Assembly (NCBI RefSeq): GCF_001653235.2
Contig: NC_035790.1
Location: 3,596,001 to 3,660,000, forward strand
Source of the DNA: Pochonia chlamydosporia 170
Taxonomy: Eukaryota; Ascomycota; Sordariomycetes; Hypocreales; Clavicipitaceae
Reading direction: 5' to 3'
Length of the DNA stretch: 64,000 nt
Shown here: positions 29,559 through 41,011 of the stretch, piece by piece
How positions within the stretch are numbered: the first letter of the stretch is position 1
How the letters are laid out: the number at the start of each line of letters is the position of its first letter
Translations under genes and position numbers: made by a program
Notes under the pieces: model-generated
What the model saw: only the letters and a program-made list of their open reading frames with translations
What the model was told of the DNA's origin: nothing
Databases searched by the model: none

Positions 29559-30746
29559 TCAGTCGTACTGACCACTGGGTTGCATGGGCCAGTCGTCTTC
29601 GGTAATGCTGGACCAGAAGATCCAAACGGCCACAACGGAGAGCAGAGTAAAGAGTGTCTCAAATAAGGCTCCATCAATCTTGCCGCTGGTGCCATCGCAA
29701 ATGTACTTGCTAATGGCATAGTTGAATACTTGGCCAATGGCAAAAAGTACAGCAGCAGCAGCAAGGTAAATCATGGGCCGAATCTCTCCGAGGATTCGAA
29801 GGACCAAGATGGTTTCCAAAACGAAGAAGGCGACAAGGAAAATAAGCGGCACTAGCTGGTATAAAACATAGAGGGCGATGTTTCGGTTTGGCAGGTCATA
29901 GCTACTATCCCAGTAGCCGGTCCACTTGAGGCCAGTGTCCAGAGCGATATATCCAGTTCCAACAAATAAAACACCGGCAGAGAGTATCAGAAGGCCCATA
30001 GAGAGCGGAGTTCCGTCATCAATTAACTGATAACCAATGATGGCGTTGAGCATTAGTATCCAGGTGGTCGCAATGATCATGCCAATGTGGATGGCACTGA
30101 AAACCTGAGGTGGTGTCAGCAACGGTAATATACTGGGCTCTACGACATGAAGAAAGAAAGATACGTACAACTCGAGCGGTTGAATTGAGGGGAAAACCAC
30201 CGACTGAGAAGATTTCGCATATACTAATAAGAATGTATCCAGCCAGGAATAATTGCATTTCCCTGTAGCAACCAATTGTTAGCGGGATGGCACATGTATC
30301 AAGGCATGAAGGCGGAAAGGAGTTTTACCTGCGGCCGACAGCTGCTCTTTTTCTTTCGGATCGTAACAGCAGCACTAGTGAAGTGGCAATGGCAGCGCCG
30401 CAGAGAATAATTGAGCCCAGGTTAGCCAAATGGCGGCCGTTGCTTAACGGGATTCCTTTGAGTTGGCATCCTCCCCAAGGACCATTTTGGTCGTGTCGAG
30501 GACCCGAAAATAGCTGCAACGTAATGGAAATCAGTGGAATGGCCCCTCGGGACAGCAATCGCCAGTAATGATAGCTCATCAGGTTGCCTGGGATATTTCG
30601 AATTTGACTCACATTACACACCGGCAAGGTGGAGTCCTTGCAGAAGTCCTGTTGAACCGAGTTAGCGACAGCACAATATGCAATTGGCCGATAAACCATG
30701 GGTATGGAAGGCATACGTCGAAGTTTCCAAAGTCAGTCGACCCCAT
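29559..30746 (-). CDS. CHS7: Chitin synthase export chaperone Chs7
   Basis: Five exons: 30717-30746, 30613-30648, 30329-30513, 30169-30262 and 29559-30104. They total 891 nt, or 296 residues. The protein is an ER membrane chaperone needed for exit of class-specific chitin synthases from the ER. The short N-terminal exons (MGSTDFGNFD, then DFCKDSTLPVCN) rebuild the family start with its LPxC motif. About seven hydrophobic segments follow, with family signatures SERKRAAVGRREMQLFLAGY, STARVVFSAIHIGM, GTGYIALDTGLKW and DDWPM near the end. Two of the five exons are 30 and 36 nt, so automated gene callers could easily miss the true N-terminus. The gene lies upstream of the TFIIH gene on the same strand, 0.85 kb away. 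Confidence 0.94.
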
Positions 30747-31889
30747 TGTGACTACAGACGGTGTCGAGGCTCAGGCGATTATCACGTCCAAGGGTGGATC
30801 ACAATGGGTTTGAGAATTGACCGTCGGCGGCGACCTTGGTCGGGATATGTGAGTTGTAAGTTTCGGTGCGCTGAGCGGTTGGTGAAGCTCCAAAGCCGCT
30901 CAACTGCGCAACGGTAACGCAAATCAGATCAATCGATGAGGTTGAGCGGTGATGCTTGACTGTGGCCCGCAGAGTTTGGAGGGAGGAGGCTGTTTGTTGC
31001 TGTCGAGGCTGACGAGTTGGTATTACGCGGACGGAGACAATGCCAAAATGTCGGAGGCGAGAGTAGGTAGAGACTGAATCGTGAAGTCGACAGACACGCC
31101 GTCGGGGCGATGGAAGCGTCGCGTATCGCCTAATTGACAATGTGGTGAGACGATCGACCAGCAAAGGGCTGTTGCTCCCTTGGTATCGAGACGTCGAGAA
31201 GTTCGGTGTGCGAACGAACGAGAGAGCGAGAGAGCAAGTCAGGTGTGGCGGAGGTTTCTTCGGAAACCAAATGGGCTTTGGGGAGTCTGGGGGTATAACA
31301 GGGCACAAGAGGTACTGGAGCGCCTTGTCCAGACTTGACACTTGACCAGATTGGACCGCTGGTTGGTCAAGGTCTGGTGGTGTCTGGTCTGTAAGATGAG
31401 GCTGGGCAGGGGTGTGCAACCATGGGGGCAGCTTTGCGCATTTGAGCATTTGAGCATTGAATGGGGACTTGACATGGACCCGACATGAGCTGGCGGGAGG
31501 GAGGCCAGGGAGGGACATGGAAGATTGAACCATGACAGACTGCGGCAGCTTGAGCAACAGATCAGACTCCAATGTTCCTGCCCCCGGCGCAGTAGTGGCC
31601 GTGGTACGGAGTACTTGACCCACCACTAGCGTCCCTAGAACAAGGAACATTGCATTACAATTGTTCAAGCATGGAACAGGAGACGAACCTCAGATGGCAT
31701 CTTGGACAACCATCTTGGACAACCCGACGCGGACGGTGGTCTGGATATGGAAATGGGAGTTACATCGACGGCTCAAATGAAAATTTGGGCATTTTTGTCG
31801 TCGCAACCTCCTCGCGTTCAATCAATGTTGGCTCTGCGCGTGGTGCTGTGCTCTAGGACACGACGTCTGTGGATTGGATTGGGCGGGAG

Positions 31890-31915
31890 ACCAGACCAGA
31901 CCAGACTAGACCTGA
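31890..31915. repeat. GACCA pentamer run (GACCAGACCAGACCAGAC)
   Basis: Three adjacent GACCA units followed by GACTAGACC. It is part of the recurrent GACCAGAC vocabulary of this window's intergenic DNA. Confidence 0.7.
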
Positions 31916-32155
31916 CATCTGCAACAATCAAAACAAAGACTTCGGTGGTTCCAGACCAAGACTCTGACACTCCGCGGCCGAATAAATGGTCACCCGCATT
32001 TTAAACGGTTATATCTGAAGCATTCATGCGCTGTCTGTTGTCTGGAAGTGTGCAGCAACCACCAGCTACGCGGTTTTAATGACAGCATTTGATCTCTCTG
32101 GCTTCTCGGAGCCGGTTCTGGTCTGACTTGTGCATTGTGTGTCACAGTCTGACAA

Positions 32156-32188
32156 GGCCAACCAGAGGCCAACCAGTGGCCAACCAGA
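32156..32188. repeat. GGCCAACCAG triple direct repeat
   Basis: Three near-identical 10-11-bp units (GGCCAACCAGA, GGCCAACCAGT, GGCCAACCAGA) in intergenic DNA. Confidence 0.8.
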
Positions 32189-34791
32189 CTTCAATGTTCA
32201 CAATTCTTATTCTGAGTTGGCAGCTGGCGGCTTTGATGGCTGGGCCTTTTGGGGACAGGCACCAAGCACCAAGGATCAGACATCAATGCGAGGCCACGAG
32301 TGGCTGGGGTCGTGGCGTCTGGCCTTGGCAGCGCCCAGGTGCCCACGGCAACACGATTGGCTCGGCCGCATCCCCTCTGACCCTGGCTTTGTGCCCCTTG
32401 GCCCATCCCTCCTGCCCTCCTGCTCTCTCCCTCCACCCATCTTCCCTTGAGACATCACACATGTCCACCTTATCACCATGTCTCTGCTTCTAATATTAAT
32501 CCGCCCCTCATCTTATTCCTGCTCTGCCCTGTCGCCTCGGCCACTTGCTTTGTGCCACGCACCACGCCATCTGCTAGATGGCCTTGGTTCATGCTTCCTC
32601 ACGAGCGTGTTCGATCGGTGGGACTGGCCATCTCAATCAATGCTGCAGACAGTTCGACAAAGCAAGGCGACGAACGCAAATATGTCGTCTGCTAAAGATT
32701 TGATGCGATCGGCCGCTGGACCTCGTGTCCTTGAGTAGGGAACAGCCACTATTTCCTTTTGTGGCGACCCAACTGCCTCAACTGCTCGTACCGCACTCTG
32801 TACCACCCGGCATGAGCTGACATGAGCACCACAGAATGCTGCACTGCAGCCCATTCAGACATCTCTTTCTGGATGTTTCTCCCACCATGAAGAGGCGAGC
32901 CGCAGCTTGAAGCAGCCGCCCCCTGTCCCCGAGTCAATTCTTATTTGCAGAGACGAGGAATGCTACAATTCTGTGCAGAGACAGCATACTGAAGTTCCGT
33001 TCAACCAAAAGCCGTGGTCATACAAGGGGACATGGTGCAATGTCAAACCCAAGGGCAATATCTTTCCCTACCTCCTCATTCAAGCTTGCATGCAAACCAC
33101 CCCAGAGACACTCACAGCTGCAGGTACGGAGTACAGAACTTGAGGTCTTTCTCTGGTGTGGTTCCTCTTGCAGTCATGATTTGTAGCGCCTTCTGGGGCC
33201 ACTCCAGACCCCAGGCACCACACCCGTGCCTGTAAACCCAGAGCCACATTCACTTGGAATGCAGAGTCAGGGAGCATGTGCAATGTGGTTGCACTACAGC
33301 GTGCTGGAGAGTTTTCGTCCCTTTCCAGTCCTCTTCGGCTCCGATTTGGAACCATGATCACTTTTATTGTCTCCATTATCAGCGACGTTTTCACTTCACA
33401 AAGGAGCATTGAGGGAGTAGCGAGATGACATGCGCATCGAATCGACGCATCATATCCCAGCAAACCCACCCGCTTGCTCAATTTAAAATTACCAGACCAC
33501 CATTTTGACTTGCACCAAGCAAACTTGCCTTTGCGCTAGACAGGCATGGGCCGTCTTATCAAATTACGCTTCGGCCGCGTCCCTGGAACGGGCAATCCGA
33601 TCCTCGAATAAGTTTGTTCTTCGATCCGATGACAATGGCTCATCCAACAGGACGTGTTCTGGTTGGCTCCTCTCGAGATTGTCGTGCTTTCATGTTTGCG
33701 CTATCATAACCAACCGAATCGAGGTTGAGGCTCTCAGTCTACAAGACGTAAGGATTCAATGCACATATAAGGGCTTGGCCCGTCATCACGCTACGGGGTA
33801 GGTTGTTTCGGCATCCTGACCAGTTCACCCATTGGCCGAAGTAAACCGAACAAAGTCCATTTGGTTTGTGAATAACATCACAAAGAACCTCTGCGTTCGC
33901 CGACTACAGTCAGTGGTCATGGGGATTTGATTGCCCACCCTAGTATGGAGAGTCGCCTCGGGATGGGCAAATACTTATGACCTCATACTGTAGCTCTTGT
34001 GTTGTTTCCCTTGAATTTCCGGCATGTGCTGTTTGTGTTGCAATTTCGCACTGCGACAGAGCCTAACGTCCAGTAAATCATGAACAATGTGCCATGCATC
34101 TTGTTGGCATCCGACTATTCTCAACCAATATGTTCCACAACGTAGATACTAAACATCTCGCTCCAAGTATAGGCTGCCAGCCCTGGACCTCCTTCAAAAA
34201 TTGACGTGCACCGCTTTCCTCGGCCATGCGGTAAAATGATTCTGCTGATATTTGACGTTTCGTCCGTTTTATGGCTATTATTTGCTGCATAAATGCAAGG
34301 AGTAACCCGCCTCGGCACACCAAACTCCCAAACAAAGTTTCTTCACTCGTATCTTTCCATCTATAACAAAGCAGTCCCCTTTGCACACATCAGATAATAA
34401 CTTTTTGTCGCGGTCGAGCTGTAGGGTAGCATCACGCGTCTGGAGCCTCCACCTTCACAACATCACAATTGCTTCACTACCTACCTAGGTAGGTATTTAT
34501 CCACGTTAATTGTTACTAAGATATCTCCAGTCACAAGTTGCGTCGCCTGCAAGGCTCATCACAAAATTTGCCCCGCGTCTGCATGTGCAAAAAAGCAGGG
34601 CCAACAGCTGCAGCCCCCAATTAGGCACTGAAACAGGCTGACCAACAGGGAGGGTTGCAACCAAACTTAATTGGAGGCCAGCCTGTTGTGTAACTTGGTC
34701 CAGGCGACCAATCTCGGCGGCCGCTTCCAAGCCTCACAACGTCAGTCCTGGATATATAATGGCATCACGACCTCGACTTCGTGGGAAGAAA

Positions 34792-34926
34792 AGGCAAAAA
34801 GAAAAACATACAACAGCCGGTGTTCGCTGGTCGTCACCGACCCAACTACTAATCTGCCCCTTACCAGCTTGACGCTCGGAGAGCAAACGGGATCCAGTAT
34901 TTTCTGGTAGGTATGGTCGTATGTGA
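34792..34926. repeat. 135-bp direct repeat, copy 1
   Basis: It matches copy 2 at 34976-35110 with only a few differences, in a 184-bp register (49-bp spacer). It includes CAACAGCCGGTGTTCGCTGG and GGTAGGTATGGTCGTATGTG. No coding capacity was recognised. Confidence 0.95.
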
Positions 34927-34975
34927 AAGGTGTACGTCTAATTTGGATTATAGGCCACAAATTTGGAAAACATCG

Positions 34976-35110
34976 AGGCAAAAAAGAAAACATACAACAG
35001 CCGGTGTTCGCTGGTCGTCACCGACCCAACTACTAATCTGCCCCTTACCAGCTTGACGCTCGGAGAGCAAACGGGATCCAGTACTTTCTGGTAGGTATGG
35101 TCGTATGTGA
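34976..35110. repeat. 135-bp direct repeat, copy 2
   Basis: The second copy of the unit at 34792-34926. The main visible differences are one shift in the A-rich start and one T/C change near the end. The high identity suggests a recent local duplication. Confidence 0.95.
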
Positions 35111-37053
35111 GAATCTGTGTAACTAGTTCAGGTTATATGTAACCGCTGAGAGCGAAAACGCGACCAATACGTGGAGATTTCCGGTCAATGCTTGGTATTC
35201 CGGCGGTCAGACCCACGATGCCATCGCTCAGCGGAAACGACGCTCTTTGGAAGGCATCAGAACAACGGACACGCTTTCCAAGCCGTTATAGTTTTTTTCC
35301 CCATGAAGAGTCACACGATCGCGGGCCGAATTGTTGTCACCGCGCGTTGACCGATAAACAAAATGCCGAGAAGTGTGGATATTGGAGACGAGACCGGGAT
35401 CTGTCAGTATGAGGTACCTACGCTGACTTGAGATTTCTCCCCTGTTCCATCGTGGCCGAGTTCAGGTAATGGTTCAGCAGCCGACTATGCCTGAGAAGCA
35501 GAAAATGAACTCTGAGCCACATATGCTATCAAATTTGTCATCTACGCCTCAATCTGTAGTGCTTCAGTGCCTCAAGGAAGTTTGTATGACTGCCTATGGA
35601 GGACGCCTCTAGTCCCTCGTATCTAGACTGTAACAAGGCCGTTAAGCTCATAGTTCTGTTGGGAGCCTTGCAATGCCAGAAAAGAAGGTGATCCAATGTC
35701 ATGCGCCGCCGCCTACAAGTATTCTACTCTGTTGAAGACCGAGCCTCTCAAGCCATCTGCCTTTAGTGCCGCCCTTCCGGGATTCGTGTTGCCTGCCGTG
35801 GCTCTACGGAAGCTCAAACAGCGCCATTGACCACGAGCGAGCGACAGGTACATCTTCATTATCACAGCTGTATGATGAGCAAGTAACACAAGTGGTCGAT
35901 CTGGCCGGGAGACTTCAGTCAGGGTTGAACGAGAGCTTACTTTCCTTGACCAGTGGTCGATCGAGCAAACAACATTCCTGATAGGTCTGGTGCTTTATGA
36001 ACATATCGTAAGAGAGTTTACCGTAGATTTAGGGATGAAGGGACTCAGTTGGCACATACAAGGTAGTGTTGACAGATTTGATAGAGACTGAGAGCCCGAG
36101 GGCATATGAATGATGATCCTGGTCGGACACTCAGTGGATTCCCAGTCAACATGCCTCATCTTTCCTGTCACTGAGTTGACCACCTTTTGTCACATACAGC
36201 CTAAGGTGTTGACGCACTCAGAATTGTGAGAATACCTGACACACTGCAGCTCTCTACCAAGACGCAGAAGAGCTCTTCCATCATCAATTGACAAAACCAG
36301 GCTCCTAAGCAAGTGGCCATGCGCTGCGTTTACCAGCCCTGTACGCCGCCAAACTTGTCTAGCCTTGTCTCTATGACCTCTTGTGCCTCTATGTCCCAAA
36401 GTTCCCCAGGAGTTCCCAGTCGACTGGTCAATCAGGGGCATACCCGAAAACGTGCGGGTGAGAAGACATGTGTCATTTAGCCCAGGTTGAACCCCAAGAG
36501 TGTTGCGATGCATTTTCACCAGCGCAGTCCCGGCGGCATGTTTGGCCTGTTCGCACCACTGACGCTACAATGCCACTCCTGTCCAGTGATGGGCCATACT
36601 GCCGGTGGAAAGCACCGGTGAAAAAGGCAAATAAATACTAGAGTGCTAGAGGGAGCACCACTAATACCAGCGATAGTGAGTAAGAGTAGGTCGACCTGAA
36701 CCCTTGCACTTAAAGACGTAGTTGGTTACTGATGGAGGTGTGACTCATTTTACACAATGACACTGGATTTCATTTGGTCATTTTCAGCACTTGAATGTCC
36801 TTTCAATGCAATCTCAAAGCTAATATGACTCCATCGAAGTTAATTCTCGTTTGTGTTTTGACTACATCACGCAGTTTACGCGATGTTAGAGTTTAGTCCC
36901 CCCGTGTTGCCCAACGGAACCCAAAATAAAATGCCAAGCGCCATTCATTTGTTCTATCCTGTCCACAAATACCTTGCTAACTGGCAGTTCTCAGTTATTA
37001 TTCCCTTCCTCTAAATACTTAAACTCAACTTAAACAGATCAGTTCTCACGAAA
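35111..37053. other. Intergenic, no gene seen
   Basis: About 1.9 kb between the 135-bp repeat pair and the 2EXR-type reading frame. Short frames only; I recognise no domain on either strand. Confidence 0.5.
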
Positions 37054-38052
37054 ATGGCTTCTACCTTTTCTCTCTTCCGTAAACTGCCCCCCGAGCTCAG
37101 AATCCAAATCTGGGAACTTGCGCTCCGACCCTTTTCCACAAACGAGGGAGGGATACATTACATCTCTATCGTATGCGGGGATGACAAACTCGAAGCTGAT
37201 GTCAATACTAAACCATTAACTGTGGCTTGGGCCTCATGGCACGACCACGGACCCCGTGTCCTGTGCAATCGTGCGCAAAATGGTGTTTCGTCTCATCCCA
37301 GTGACAGATCAATCTGTCTCTGGGATTCTGGTCTCCTCACAGCATGAAAAGAGTCGAGATACGTGATAATGAGGCGCTACAAAAAGTATCAGCAGGGCCC
37401 ACGGCTTTGCCCCAGCAGGTCTGAGGATGAGGATGACCTCACTGATGAGACACCATCGATAGAGCGCGCATCGGACCAGGATGAAGATTGGCAAATATTG
37501 CTTCGAACACATAAAGACATCCCTTGCATCAACTTCCATAGCTTGGAGATTCTGCGCCGTGAGAGAGAGGATTGCTTTGCATGCGAGCTTAGATATGCAT
37601 TGAGTATGGGCTGGAAATTCACGAGGTCGACATTGATGTTTGCTGTGGAATTTGACCCGAGCTGGATGTTGGATTGGCCGAGTCCCGACTTTGATATCCT
37701 TCGTGAGGCCAGTGTCCGGGGCATGCTTACTCGTCTCCTAGTGGAATCCCTGAACGAGGATGATAGGTGCCTTATTTGGTTGATAGACCGCAGGGCCGCG
37801 CCACAGGAAACATCGGCGTCAGAGGAGGCGCCTGGGGAGATTTTCTACGATATGGAGCATGACTATGTTGAGCCGCTATTTGAAGCAGAGGATGTGTCCG
37901 AATTTATCTATAAGATTGGAAACCCTGCGGACTACATCGACCACGATAGAAGATACGACGCTTTGTGGGAGGACCCTTATGGCTACGACTATCGTGGGTG
38001 CTTTGACGTTAAGGAACATGTCAAAGTTCTTGTTCGCCGCGGTGGCACATAG
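37054..38052 (+). pseudogene. 2EXR-domain protein with one in-frame stop codon
   Basis: One continuous frame of 333 codons is interrupted only by TGA at 37345-37347. The start has the 2EXR signature (FSLFRKLPPELRIQIWELAL). The stop falls inside the conserved GLLTACxESR-type block (seen as GLLTA, stop, KESRYVI), where family members usually have Cys, so TGC or TGT to TGA is the simplest change. Downstream the frame stays open for 235 codons with ordinary protein composition (acidic, DEDDLTDE, then FHSLEILRREREDCFACEL), which argues that the break is recent. 2EXR proteins are an expanded filamentous-fungal family of unknown function, related in shape to F-box-like modules. No intron with usable splice sites removes the stop. 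Sequencing error is the main alternative. Confidence 0.75.
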
Positions 38053-38792
38053 GGATTCTAAGTACTGTGGCAGGAAATTTGGGATCAGACGATTTGGATG
38101 GAAAGTAGATAATTTGGGCATCATGTGGCAACAATCATGTTTGACGATATGGCACTTGTCAGTTGCAGAAACGAGGTGCTAGTATTACACAATGTCTCCG
38201 CCTGGTACAGTAGAGGGTATTTGTGGACTCTAAGATGTGGATTATGAGTAAAAAAAATACTCTAGAAGTTATCTACAGATGTATGTTTTATGTATGAGTG
38301 ACGTCGAGCATCTACATTGCTGCAATGGAACTCACGAGCGTCTAAAACAGCTGCACGCAATACATTCTTGTATTGAAATTGGAACTACTACGGTCTTCAA
38401 ATATTGACACCTGGTAGGCACAATCTGGCACTCATCTGGTACGGTGCCAGATTTAACTGTGCCGGTAATGCGATACTATGGGCAAGATGCAGGTCCAAGT
38501 CCAACCTTAGAGACAAGTCCACTCCTGATGGAATTGCCCTCTTATTCTATCCATCCCGCAGACTGGCCAGACGGTATTTATCGTTTTACTAAAACGCAGT
38601 GTTAGGTCGCTTGTCTTTAATGTAGCACACTTGGTTTGGGAACGTATCGTGCCATCCTCCAGAAGCAACAGAAGGTCACACTCCATTAATCAGTAAACAG
38701 TCCCATTGACGCCTCGTTGACAGTACAAGATCTTGGTGACGACAAGAATGAACCAATTGTATTGCAATGAATGATGCTTCAGGCTAACAACG
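38053..38792. other. Intergenic, no gene seen
   Basis: This is the 3' flank of the 2EXR frame and the 3' flank of the minus-strand gene that follows. No motif-bearing frame. Confidence 0.5.
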
Positions 38793-39678
38793 CTAATCCT
38801 CATTGAAGTCAGACCGCACAGTGAGACGACCATGCTCATCGTGGTAAACCTGCACGTCATCCAGCTCCAACTGATCAAAGTCCACCAGACAACTTCGCTT
38901 CTCCAGGCCCTCGACGGTGTGCGAGCGCACGGGGTAGTCCCCTACGGCCAAGTAGAACCGATTCTGTGGCTGAATCTGGTACTCCATTCCCGGCGCGGGA
39001 CGAAAAGTTGCAAACGGTCCGAAATAGCGGGACAATTTCTTGAAAAGAGACAGTCCAACGACAAAATCACCTGGGAAAAGGAGACGACGCGAGGTACATG
39101 TTAATTTTTGAACGAAAGTCGAAACACCAAGTTTGGGGATAGAAGTCTACGAAGGGGTTTTGAGGGTGAGGGAGACAGACTAGACTAGACGTACCAGCAC
39201 GAGCGTCACTATGCGTAAATTCACTACTTGTGCGAATACAGAAGCAGCCCTCATTGCCACTGGGCGGTATGTCTGGTTTGTTGGAGAAGTTGGGCGTTCC
39301 CTTGCGCATGATCAGCTCCAACGTGGTGCCGGGCAATGCCGTGCCGTCGTCTGACTTGCGCCCCGTGTCTATAGGTCGAGTGTCTAGAACTTCAACCTGG
39401 GTCTCGACTGTCGATTCACCACCGTAGCTCACACCGCAGACGGCGTACAATGGACCCTTTGGGAGCGTGAAGTAGGCTTGGCCGGTTGTGCTGGCCACGC
39501 CGCGCAGGACCAGGATGATGTTGTTGTTGATGGACGAGATGGCTGGGGTAACGGTAGGGGTAGCAGCGAATAGTGCGTATGTCTGCGTGCTTCCGGTTGC
39601 ATTGGTGATAGTGATGGTACGCTGCATCACTCGAGTTATCGAAGCCGCCATGTCAGAGTCTCGGCGTGCCCGTTTCAT
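38793..39678 (-). CDS. Uncharacterised fungal protein, intact paralogue of the hAT-disrupted gene
   Basis: Exons 39195-39678 and 38793-39070 with a 124-nt intron: 762 nt, 253 residues. I do not recognise a named family. It starts with basic MKRARRDSD, then RTITITNATGSTQTYALFAA, a central SYGGESTVETQVEVLDTRP with DDGTALPGTTLELIM, and a C-terminal half with FGPFATFRPAPGMEYQIQPQ and a beta-rich acidic end. The same order (NNxTGSxQxYxLF, GTxxPGTTL, VGL, FxPxPGxxYQIQPxN) occurs in the gene at 40700-44339, on the opposite strand and head to head, and the intron falls at the equivalent place just before the (D/N)FxVGL motif. No signal peptide or membrane segment is seen; the composition suggests a small all-beta cytosolic protein. 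The frame is open 26 codons further upstream to 39756, but that ATG overlaps a TATA-like AATATATG, so 39678 is preferred. Confidence 0.72.
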
Positions 39679-40699
39679 TGAATAGTCCCGGTGTGACGAT
39701 GCAGGACGACGGGCTGGCTGGCTGATGTCGGCAGTAGGCTGGGAGCTAGGCAGCATATATTGGGCAGAAAAGAGGACTCAGGTCATGAGAGCGTGTGCAG
39801 CCGGTGAGATTATGGTTTTTATCGTTTAGGTGGCAGGGGAGATTGCTCCGGAAAGTTGTGTGATGCAGATTTGATCTACAGTCTGTGTGGTAGGAAAGCA
39901 TTTACGCACATCCAAGTATACACTAACACATCCCAATATGTCTTGGTGTATGACACGGTATGCGATACCTCTGACTTGTTCAAATACTTTTGACCCCCCC
40001 TGTATATTTGAGGATGAGTGTTTGTCGCTGGACATTAAGTGTGGCGTTGGCACGGGTTATGTACCGCAATGGGAACTTACATATGTACTCCCAATATATT
40101 CGCAGCCACTGGAACCATTCGGAGGCATTGCACCATTGACATAGTGTCTTTCAGCTCGCCTCCTCCTGTCGGGTTGGGTTTAGCTGAGACTTGGCGTCAA
40201 GCAATTTAGTTCCTTCAGCCCTACATCACCAGCCAATATTGGAGCTTCCTGAGCCAAGTCGGGGTTAGACCGGATAATAAGTGCCGGTCTAGCCCTTGTC
40301 GAGCCGTCCCGCCTAATCCTTGTCTTTTCTTTTCTTTTCTTTTCTTGCCTTGTCTCATCTGACTGGCGCTGAATGTGGCCAATTGGGAAGTCCATGTTTC
40401 CATCCACAACTAGACTGGCTTTGACAGCATCCTTGCGTTGAATTAGCCCTTGGTTCGTCGTGATACCAGGTCCGTAGATTCCTGGGGACGCGCCAAAGAA
40501 CCGGGCAACACCGCAGCCAAATGTCCCATGGTTGCGAGTCTATACGTTGTATCAGGCCAGAAAAATGTAATGTATATATATAGAGGTCTATTTCGCGAAC
40601 AAATTGAACAAAACTCTCAAACAGTCATCACTTAAGCAACTCATTCATCTTACCAGCTATACCTCTCTCACAGGAATATCTCAAACAAACAACGCCAAT
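39679..40699. other. Shared promoter of two head-to-head paralogues
   Basis: 1.0 kb between the two start codons. TATA-like sequences lie near both ends (39753-39760, reverse; 40572-40582, forward, about 120 bp before ATG 40700). It also contains a (TTTTC)4 run at about 40322-40343 and, at 39878-39975, a segment resembling 55070-55160. Confidence 0.6.
39878..39975 (+). repeat. Diverged dispersed repeat, copy A
   Basis: It aligns by eye over about 90 bp with 55070-55160 at roughly 70% identity. Shared blocks are AGTCTGTG, CATTTAC, ATACA.TAACAC, ATATG and ATGACRCGRTAT. It has no coding signal. Confidence 0.5.
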
Positions 40700-41003
40700 A
40701 TGCCCAACAAGTTCACCATTGTCATCAACAACAACACGGGTAGCCCCCAGAACTACAATCTCTTCAGTGAGAAGCCCGAAATCACGGGCGTAGTAAAGTC
40801 ATCTATCTGGACCAACATCTACCAAGTCGCTCAATCCACTCCCGATGGAGCCACGGCCGAGTTCGAGATGTGGAAGAACTACTTCGCCATTGTTGGTACA
40901 TGGAAAGGAGGCGAAAAAGCCGGCGCCAAGGTGTCCATCAAGCAGACCAAGGCCGTGACCCTTGGAACCAAACAGGGTGATGGTACCGTCACTCCTGGAA
41001 CGA

Positions 41004-41011
41004 CCCTGAAC
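41004..41011. repeat. hAT target-site duplication, left copy (CCCTGAAC)
   Basis: Eight bases directly left of the transposon, identical to 43895-43902. Eight bp is the duplication size made by hAT transposases. Confidence 0.97.

Larger units (their letters stand above)
30747..34791. other. Long intergenic region with simple repeats, no gene seen
   Basis: About 4 kb upstream of chs7 on its minus-strand side. The longest frame (30799-31668 minus) has no domain and its codon pattern looks random. It contains GACCAGAC/TTGACC words (31325-31395 and 31890-31915), a triple GGCCAACCAG repeat at 32156-32188, and two copies of TACGGAGTAC (31605 and 33125). Confidence 0.55.

Noticed and set aside
30799..31668. 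289-codon minus-strand open frame upstream of chs7
   Set aside because: No domain, odd composition, and it covers the chs7 promoter and leader with simple repeats; likely chance.
36190..36519. 109-codon minus-strand frame
   Set aside because: Driven by short internal repeats (GHRGTRGHRD); no homology recognised.
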